From assembly GCA_015655225.1 (NCBI GenBank), contig JAATFK010000418.1, forward strand, positions 1 through 10,555: a stretch of DNA of 10,555 nucleotides, read 5' to 3'. Source of the DNA: Solirubrobacterales bacterium (GTDB taxonomy: Bacteria > Actinomycetota > Thermoleophilia > Solirubrobacterales > Solirubrobacteraceae). This document shows positions 5,803-10,555 of the stretch, one piece after another. Positions within the stretch are counted from its first letter, which is position 1; the number at the start of each line of letters is the position of its first letter. Both the position numbers and the translations under genes were made by a program. The notes beneath the pieces were generated by a model. It was not told the DNA's origin, did no database searches, and saw only the letters and a list, made by a program, of their open reading frames with translations.

Positions 5803-6708
5803 ATGCAGCGTCCCCGCCTGCCGCTCCAGCTCGCCGCGACCGCCACGATCGTGGTCGCCGCGGGCGGGACCGTGGCGCTCGTGCATGCGCGGGGCGGTGG
5901 CCGGGCCACGGTCACCGCCACCCAGGCCTCGGCGGTCGTGACGACGGCGCGACCGGCGTCACAGGCGACGGCGGCGAAGGCGAAGCCAGCGCCCGCGAAG
6001 CCGAAGGCGAAGAAGCCGAAGCCGGCGCCCGTCACCCCCACCGCCTCCGACCTCACGCGGGCGACGAAGTGGATCGCCACCCGCAAGGGGCACACCTCCT
6101 ACGCGGTCGTCGACAGCGCCGGGCACCTGCACGGCGTTCGGGTGCACGACCGCTTCCACTCGGCCAGCCTGATCAAGGTGATGCTGCTGACGACCTACCT
6201 GCGCCGCCTCGACGCCGAGCACAAGCCGCTCACCGGCGACGCCCGCGACACGCTCGACGCGATGATCCACGTCTCCGACAACGACGCCGCCTCGGACGTC
6301 TTCGGGATCGTCGGGGAGAGCGGGCTGAGCGCTCTGGCGCGGCGCGTCGGCATGACGGACTTCTCCCCGAACCCCGCCTGGGGCCTCTCGGAGATCTCGG
6401 CGGCCGACCAGGCGCGGCTCTTCTGGCAGCTCGACGCGCTGCTGCCGAAGCAGTTCCGCGTCTACGCGCGGCACCTGCTGAGCGGGATCGAGGCCGATCA
6501 GAGCTGGGGGATTCCCGCCGCCGGCCGGCGCGCCGGCTTCCGCGTCCTCTTCAAGGGCGGCTGGCTGTGGAACATCGTCAACCAGGGCGCGCGGCTGGAG
6601 CGCTCCGGCCGGACCTTCTCGCTCGCGGTGCTGACCGACGGCAACCCGTCGATGCCCTACGGCGAGCACACGCTCGAGGGCGTGACCGAGCGGCTCGCCG
6701 ACGGCTGA
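5803..6708 (+). CDS. Exported class A beta-lactamase-fold serine hydrolase lacking the Glu166 motif
   Basis: This 301-residue protein has an N-terminal hydrophobic segment (about 9-28, signal peptide or anchor) and then a low-complexity Ala/Lys/Pro linker (about 55-80) that could span or bind the cell wall. The catalytic domain (about 83-300) has the nucleophile motif Ser122-Leu-Ile-Lys125, Ser158-Asp159-Asn160 and Lys251-Gly-Gly253 in place of KTG. The order and spacing match the class A / beta-lactamase2 family. The omega-loop region (about 183-199) is shorter than in true class A enzymes, and no ExxLN is present. Loss of the deacylating glutamate argues against efficient beta-lactam hydrolysis. 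A peptidoglycan D,D-peptidase or another esterase/amidase role is more likely. It converges on a DacA-like carboxypeptidase 18 bp away, which supports a cell-wall role. Substrate unknown. Confidence 0.85.
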   Translation: MQRPRLPLQLAATATIVVAAGGTVALVHARGGGRATVTATQASAVVTTARPASQATAAKAKPAPAKPKAKKPKPAPVTPTASDLTRATKWIATRKGHTSYAVVDSAGHLHGVRVHDRFHSASLIKVMLLTTYLRRLDAEHKPLTGDARDTLDAMIHVSDNDAASDVFGIVGESGLSALARRVGMTDFSPNPAWGLSEISAADQARLFWQLDALLPKQFRVYARHLLSGIEADQSWGIPAAGRRAGFRVLFKGGWLWNIVNQGARLERSGRTFSLAVLTDGNPSMPYGEHTLEGVTERLADG

Positions 6709-6730
6709 GCCGACGTGCGCGCCGGCTCAG
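6705..6730. terminator. Bidirectional hairpin at a convergent junction, containing both stop codons
   Basis: CTGAGCCG (6705-6712) and CGGCTCAG (6723-6730) form a perfect 8-bp stem with a 10-nt loop. The hydrolase stop TGA (6706-6708) and the carboxypeptidase stop (6727-6729, minus strand) lie in the two arms, mirrored. No T-tract follows. This is the same design as the hairpin at 3788-3816, between another convergent pair. Confidence 0.5.
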
Positions 6731-7953
6731 AGGAGGTGGCGCAGGCGCCAGCCGAACGACGGCTTGCCGAGCCCGTCGCGGGCGACCGCCACGCTGCTGC
6801 CGCCGCCGGCACGCAGCGTCGCGACGGTCGAGCGCGCGGCCAGCTCGCGGCCGACCGGCGTCCTCGTGAGCGTGAGCGGGACGCGCAGGCCGCCCCAGCC
6901 GATCGTCCTGATCGCCCGCGTGGTGACGATCGGCGTCGCGAGGCCGTCGGAGCGGGTCGCGCGCAGGACCGTCCGGCCGGCCGGGATCAGCGTCGCCGTG
7001 TGGATCGAGGCGGCGACCGAGTCGCCGAGCCGCTGGGCGCTCGCGAGCGCCGCCGGGATCAGCTCGCCGTCGCGCTGGCCGAGCACCGCGCCGACGACCA
7101 GCAGGTGCCGGCCGCCGACCACGACCCGCTTGGCGAACAGCAGGCAGCCGCCGGCGGCGCTGTCGGAGCCGGTCTTGATCCCGACGTAGCCGGCGTGGCC
7201 GACGAGCCCGTTGAAGTTCAGCACGGTCCCGACGACCGGGATCTCCGCCGACGGCAGCGCCACGATCTGCGCGAACGCCGGGATTCTCATCGCGGCGACG
7301 CCGAGGCGCACCTGGTCGGCGGCGGTCGAGACGGTGGTGGCGGTGAAGCCGCTCGGGTCGGTGTAGGTCGTCGAGCGCATGCCGAGCTTCAGCGCGGTCT
7401 CGTTCATCTGCCGCAGGAACGCGTCCATCCCGCCGGGGCTGTGGCGCGCCAGCAGCGCGGCGACGTTGTTGGCGGAGGGCAGCAGCAGCGCCTCCAGTGC
7501 CTCGCGCTCGGTGAGCCGCTCGCCGGCTCTGACGCCGACGACCGACTCGCCGTGGGCGAGGCGGTCGCGCTCGTCCGCGACGTCGGCCTTCGTCAGCCGC
7601 AGGGTGAAGCCGTCCTGGCCGGCGGCGAGCGGGTGCGCGCGCAGCGTCAGGTAGGCGGTCATCACCTTCGCGACGCTCGCGATCGGGACCGGCGCCCCGG
7701 CGCCGTGGACGCCCATTCCGCCGAGCCCCTCGACCAGCTCTGCCGCCTCGCCGGACGCGGGCCAGGCAAGTCTCGGCGCGGGGCCGGGCACGCGCAGGAC
7801 CGCCGCCACGTTCCGCGTCACGGCGATCTGCGGCGCCTTCACCGCGCCGGCGCGCAGCAGCACGACGACGACCACCGCGACCACCAGCAGGAACGCCAGC
7901 AGCGCGATGCGCTGGCGCCGCCCGCGCCCCCCACGTCTTCGCGTCGCCGTCAC
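6727..7953 (-). CDS. DacA-like D-alanyl-D-alanine carboxypeptidase (peptidase S11)
   Basis: This 408-residue penicillin-binding-protein-type enzyme trims the terminal D-Ala from peptidoglycan stem peptides outside the membrane. A basic start (RRRGGRGRRQR) is followed by a hydrophobic segment (about 16-34) that acts as signal or anchor. The S11 motifs are all present: Ser93-Val-Ala-Lys96 (IASVAKVMTAY), Ser160-Ala-Asn162 (LLLPSANN) and Lys260-Thr-Gly262 (GIKTGSD). The flanking TDPSGF and NFNGL regions are typical of DacA/DacB and SpoVD-related carboxypeptidases. After about residue 315 comes a beta-rich C-terminal region resembling the accessory domain of low-molecular-mass PBPs, with no clear amphipathic tail helix. 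The start is GTG at 7953, with a TAGGAT hexamer 9 nt upstream and no clear ribosome-binding site. The gene is convergent with the beta-lactamase-fold hydrolase and divergent from the arylsulfotransferase-family gene. Confidence 0.93.
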   Translation of the reverse strand: MTATRRRGGRGRRQRIALLAFLLVVAVVVVVLLRAGAVKAPQIAVTRNVAAVLRVPGPAPRLAWPASGEAAELVEGLGGMGVHGAGAPVPIASVAKVMTAYLTLRAHPLAAGQDGFTLRLTKADVADERDRLAHGESVVGVRAGERLTEREALEALLLPSANNVAALLARHSPGGMDAFLRQMNETALKLGMRSTTYTDPSGFTATTVSTAADQVRLGVAAMRIPAFAQIVALPSAEIPVVGTVLNFNGLVGHAGYVGIKTGSDSAAGGCLLFAKRVVVGGRHLLVVGAVLGQRDGELIPAALASAQRLGDSVAASIHTATLIPAGRTVLRATRSDGLATPIVTTRAIRTIGWGGLRVPLTLTRTPVGRELAARSTVATLRAGGGSSVAVARDGLGKPSFGWRLRHLL

Positions 7954-7962
7954 CGCGAGGGG

Positions 7963-7968
7963 ATCCTA
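7963..7968 (-). promoter_or_regulatory. Candidate -10 (TAGGAT) of the DacA-like gene
   Basis: On the minus strand TAGGAT fits TAnnnT and lies 9 nt before the GTG start at 7953, giving a leader of 0-2 nt. The spacing is 2 nt longer than at the three best leaderless sites in the window. No -35 match is seen. It lies in the 101-bp divergent gap shared with the arylsulfotransferase-family gene. Confidence 0.35.
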
Positions 7969-8045
7969 CGGAGGCGACCTGCGATCTGGATAAGAGGCAC
8001 GACCGACACCGTGACGGCCGCTCCGGACGGGCTCGTCATGGGTTC

Positions 8046-8050
8046 AGGGG
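8046..8050 (+). promoter_or_regulatory. Shine-Dalgarno-like AGGGG before the arylsulfotransferase-family gene
   Basis: AGGGG ends 4 nt before the ATG at 8055. This is the only gene in the window with a purine-rich tract correctly placed upstream of its start, and it lacks a TAnnnT element next to the ATG. A leadered mRNA starting within 7970-8040 is therefore expected, but I could not identify its promoter. Confidence 0.45.
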
Positions 8051-8054
8051 ACCG

Positions 8055-9542
8055 ATGACGCAGCTGACGCCCACACGCCACGTCCGCACGCCGCGCACGC
8101 GCCGCGGCCGTCTGCTGCTCGCGCTCGCGGCCCTGCTCGCGCTGGCGGCGGTCGGCTGGCTCGTGCTGCGGCCCAGCTCCGCCGGGGAGGTGCTGAGCTT
8201 CCACTCGCGCCCCGACCTCCATCCGCCGGCGGTCGAGGTCGCGAAGACGAGCGCCGGCCTCGCGCCGGGCGACATCTTCCTGGCGGCGAAGGACGGGCCC
8301 GGCCAGTCGGGGCCGATGATCCTCAGCCCCGAGGGGAAGCTGCTGTGGTTCCACCCGCTGCCGTCGAGCCTCGTCGCGTTCGACTTCCGCACCCAGACCT
8401 ACGAGGGCAAGCCGGTGCTGACGTGGTGGCAGGGCCAGGTCGTCGACGGCCACGGGCAGGGCGAGGACGTGATCGCCGACAGCCATTACCACGTGATCGC
8501 GCGCGTCCACGCCGGCGACGGCGAGAGCGCCGACCTGCACGAGTTCCAGCTGACCTCGCGCGGGACCGCGCTGATCACCGCCTACCACCGCGTCCACCGC
8601 GACCTCTCGCCGTGGGGCGGCGCGAAGGACGGGATCGTCCAGGACTCGATCGTGCAGGAGATCGACGTGAAGACCGGGCGCGTCGTGTGGGAGTGGCACA
8701 GCCTCGACCACGTCCCGCTGAGCGAGTCGCAGCGCAAGGCGCCGAGCGACCCCGCCTCGCCGTGGGACTACTTCCACGTCAACGCGATCAGCGAGGACGC
8801 GCAGGGCAACCTGCTGCTCTCGGCGCGCAACACGAGCACGCTCTACAAGGTCGACAAGGCGACCGGCGCGGTCGCCTGGCGCCTCGGCGGCAAGGACAGC
8901 TCGTTCTCGCTCCCGCCCGACGCGCGCTTCGTCTCCCAGCACGACGCCCGCTGGGCGCCCGGCGGCGACGTCACGCTGTTCGACAACGCGGCGCCGCCGA
9001 CGACCGCGCTGCGCACGCGCGGGCTGCGGCTCCACCTCGACCTCGCGACGCACCAGGCGACGCTCGTGCAGCAGTACGAGCGGCCGCAGACGTTCGTCTC
9101 CGACGCGCAGGGCAGCGTCGAGCTGATGCCCGGCGGCGACGTGTTCGTGGGCTGGGGCGGCTCCTCGCCCTGGTTCACGGAGTTCTCGGCCGACGGGACG
9201 GTCCGCTTCGACGGCCGCTTCGTCGCCTCCGGCGTCCACTCCTACCGTTCCTACAAGCTGCCATGGAGCGGTCGGCCGACCGACGCACCGGCGCTTGCCG
9301 TGAGACGGGCGAGACACGAGACGACGGTCGCGTACGCGAGCTGGAACGGGGCGACCGCGATCGCCCGCTGGCGCATCCTCGCCGGACCGCGCGCCGACCA
9401 CCTCCACGCGGTCGCGAGGAAGGACTGGCGCGGCTTCGAGACGGGGGTGCGCTTCGCCGGGCGGCCGGCGTACGTCGAGGCGGTCGCGCTCGACGCGGCC
9501 GGGAAGGTGCTCGGAAGGTCGGCGGCGCGGCGGGTGGGGTAG
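8055..9542 (+). CDS. Arylsulfotransferase (ASST)-family secreted or membrane-anchored protein
   Basis: This 495-residue protein has an arginine-rich N-terminus and a hydrophobic helix (about 19-38), so the body lies outside the membrane. The body (about 65-405) is a repeat-rich beta-propeller type of the arylsulfotransferase family. Its hallmarks are WDYFHVNAISEDAQGN (His241), then LYKVDKATGAVAWRLGG (263-279), SQHDARW (His296) and GVHSYRSYKLPW (His395). Known bacterial ASSTs transfer sulfate between phenolic compounds without PAPS, using several active-site histidines. Which of these histidines are catalytic here cannot be fixed by eye. The last 80 residues or so look like a separate small beta domain. 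Many actinobacterial members are uncharacterised, so sulfotransfer is a family-level suggestion only. The gene ends 2 bp from the convergent exporter gene and has no sulfatase or Dsb-type partner in view. Confidence 0.85.
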   Translation: MTQLTPTRHVRTPRTRRGRLLLALAALLALAAVGWLVLRPSSAGEVLSFHSRPDLHPPAVEVAKTSAGLAPGDIFLAAKDGPGQSGPMILSPEGKLLWFHPLPSSLVAFDFRTQTYEGKPVLTWWQGQVVDGHGQGEDVIADSHYHVIARVHAGDGESADLHEFQLTSRGTALITAYHRVHRDLSPWGGAKDGIVQDSIVQEIDVKTGRVVWEWHSLDHVPLSESQRKAPSDPASPWDYFHVNAISEDAQGNLLLSARNTSTLYKVDKATGAVAWRLGGKDSSFSLPPDARFVSQHDARWAPGGDVTLFDNAAPPTTALRTRGLRLHLDLATHQATLVQQYERPQTFVSDAQGSVELMPGGDVFVGWGGSSPWFTEFSADGTVRFDGRFVASGVHSYRSYKLPWSGRPTDAPALAVRRARHETTVAYASWNGATAIARWRILAGPRADHLHAVARKDWRGFETGVRFAGRPAYVEAVALDAAGKVLGRSAARRVG

Positions 9543-9544
9543 CG

Positions 9545-10555
9545 TCACGCGACGTGCGCGGCGGAGGCGCTCGCTGGCGCCTGCGCGCGCGTGCCGCGTC
9601 CGCCGATCCGCCGCAGCGCCACCAGCCCGACGGCCGCGACGAAGAACGCCGTCAGCGCGCCGACGCCGAGGCCGGCGCGGGCGCCGGCGGCCGCCATCAC
9701 CCAGCCGATCACGGGGCCGCCGATCGGCGTCGAGCCCTGGAAGGCGACGAACCAGAGCGCCATCACGCGGCCGCGCATCGAGGGGTCGGCGCCGAGCTGG
9801 AGCGTCGCGTTGCCGGTCGACATGAAGCTGATGCTGGCCCAGCCGACGAACGCCAGCGCGACCAGCTCGAGCGCCAGGCTCGGCGCGAGCGCGGCCAGCA
9901 GCAGCGCGACGCCGAACGCCCCGGCCGCCGCGATCAGCGGCCACAGGCCGGTGCGCCCGCGGGCCGCCACCAGCAGCCCGCCGGCGACTGCGCCGACGCC
10001 CATCGCGGCGGTCATGAAGCCGAAGCCGGCGGCGCCGCTGTGGAGCGCCTGCTTCGCCATCACCGGGAGCGAGACCTGGAACTCGTAGGCGAGGCAGCCG
10101 GCGAGCGCCATCATCAGCAGCGGGACGCCGAGCGTCGGGGTCGCGAGCACGTAGCGCAGCCCTTCGCGCAGCTGGCCCTTCTCGCGGCCGGTCGGCTTCG
10201 AGGGCTTCAGCTGGCTTCTGTCGAGCCGCGTCAGCGACGTGACGACCGCGACGAAGCTGGCGGCGTTCACGAGGAAGCAGACGCCGTCGCCGACCGTCGC
10301 GATCAGGATCCCGGCGACCGCCGGCCCGACCGAGCGCGCGACGTTCACGAGCACCGAGTTGAGCGTGACCGCGTTGCGCAGGTTCTCGGGCCCGACCATC
10401 TCCAGCACGAACGACTGCCGCGCCGGGTTCTCGAAGGCGTTGTTCAGCCCCAGCAGCGCGGCGAGCGCGCCGATCTCCCACATCTTCACCGCGCCGAGGA
10501 CGGTCAGCAGCCCGAGCGCGAGCGCCTGCACGCCCATCGCCGCCTGGAGGACCAC
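9545..10555 (-). CDS. MFS_3-type (EntS-like) major facilitator exporter, N-terminus cut by window edge
   Basis: A 336-residue fragment is open to the right edge of the window. The true start lies outside, and roughly 70-90 N-terminal residues (the first two or so helices) are probably missing. The visible part has about ten hydrophobic helices. ARQSFVLEMVGPENL (from about residue 45) leading into a segment ending GPAVAG is the hallmark of the MFS_3 / enterobactin-exporter-like group. A cytoplasmic loop (about 110-130, rich in Lys/Arg) separates the two halves, and MRGRVMALWF is a typical loop signature in the C-terminal half. The tail (about 315-336) is Ala-rich and hydrophilic. Members export siderophores, drugs or other small molecules; the substrate cannot be told here. 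The gene is convergent with the ASST-family gene, with a 2-bp gap and only a weak short dyad after the stop codons. Confidence 0.88.
   Translation of the reverse strand: MVLQAAMGVQALALGLLTVLGAVKMWEIGALAALLGLNNAFENPARQSFVLEMVGPENLRNAVTLNSVLVNVARSVGPAVAGILIATVGDGVCFLVNAASFVAVVTSLTRLDRSQLKPSKPTGREKGQLREGLRYVLATPTLGVPLLMMALAGCLAYEFQVSLPVMAKQALHSGAAGFGFMTAAMGVGAVAGGLLVAARGRTGLWPLIAAAGAFGVALLLAALAPSLALELVALAFVGWASISFMSTGNATLQLGADPSMRGRVMALWFVAFQGSTPIGGPVIGWVMAAAGARAGLGVGALTAFFVAAVGLVALRRIGGRGTRAQAPASASAAHVA

Noticed and set aside
5795..5900. Possible beta-lactam resistance gene
   Set aside because: The fold is present, but the deacylation motif ExxLN is missing and the neighbours are cell-wall enzymes, so I do not call it a resistance determinant.
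7950..10481. Long minus-strand open frame across the ASST-family gene and the MFS gene
   Set aside because: Its translation is Arg/Ala-rich and low in complexity, and it is out of frame with the clear MFS protein and antisense to the ASST-family protein. It is a shadow of GC-rich coding DNA.
1..10555. CRISPR array, tRNA/rRNA genes, insertion sequences or attachment sites
   Set aside because: I saw no direct repeats with regular spacers, no transposase or integrase motifs, and no cloverleaf-like or rRNA-like segments. Nearly all bases are in coding genes.

Overview
The window is a very GC-rich, densely packed bacterial segment. Codon third positions are almost all G or C, short intergenic gaps separate the genes, and several start codons look leaderless with TAnnnT -10 elements. 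The gene families are a CtpE-type P-ATPase, a DosS-like two-GAF kinase with a NarL-type regulator, an arylsulfotransferase-family protein and actinobacterial-style penicillin-recognising enzymes. Together they suggest a high-GC actinomycete, possibly of class Thermoleophilia (Conexibacter/Solirubrobacter relatives). That placement is an inference from composition and gene content, not from a marker gene.

Layout. (1) 1-2047, minus: a CtpE-like calcium/cation P-type ATPase, cut at its C-terminus by the window edge. (2) 2120-5758: a signalling block holding a soluble sensor histidine kinase (plus), a sulfide:quinone reductase/NDH-2-like flavoprotein (minus) and a NarL/FixJ response regulator (plus). 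The flavoprotein gene lies between kinase and regulator in the opposite orientation. (3) 5803-7953: two convergent cell-wall genes, a secreted class A beta-lactamase-fold serine hydrolase (plus) and a DacA-like D-Ala-D-Ala carboxypeptidase (minus). (4) 8055-9542, plus: a membrane-anchored arylsulfotransferase-family protein. (5) 9545-10555, minus: an MFS_3-type exporter, cut at its N-terminus by the window edge. No gap exceeds 133 bases, and I see no tRNA, rRNA, CRISPR array or insertion sequence.

How the parts may work together. The kinase keeps both residues that hold heme and contact the bound gas in Mycobacterium DosS/DosT (the equivalents of His149 and Tyr171). With the adjacent LuxR-type regulator it probably forms a two-component system that senses O2, NO, CO or redox state. 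The flavoprotein between them is the natural candidate target: a 20-bp dyad lies over the -35 region of its predicted promoter. The divergent P-type ATPase could be a second target.

Regulatory signals. Three genes (kinase, flavoprotein, regulator) have a TAnnnT hexamer exactly 7 nt upstream of ATG, which points to leaderless mRNAs. Two convergent gene pairs end in perfect hairpins whose arms contain both stop codons. An 8-bp-arm inverted repeat encloses the start codon of the regulator.
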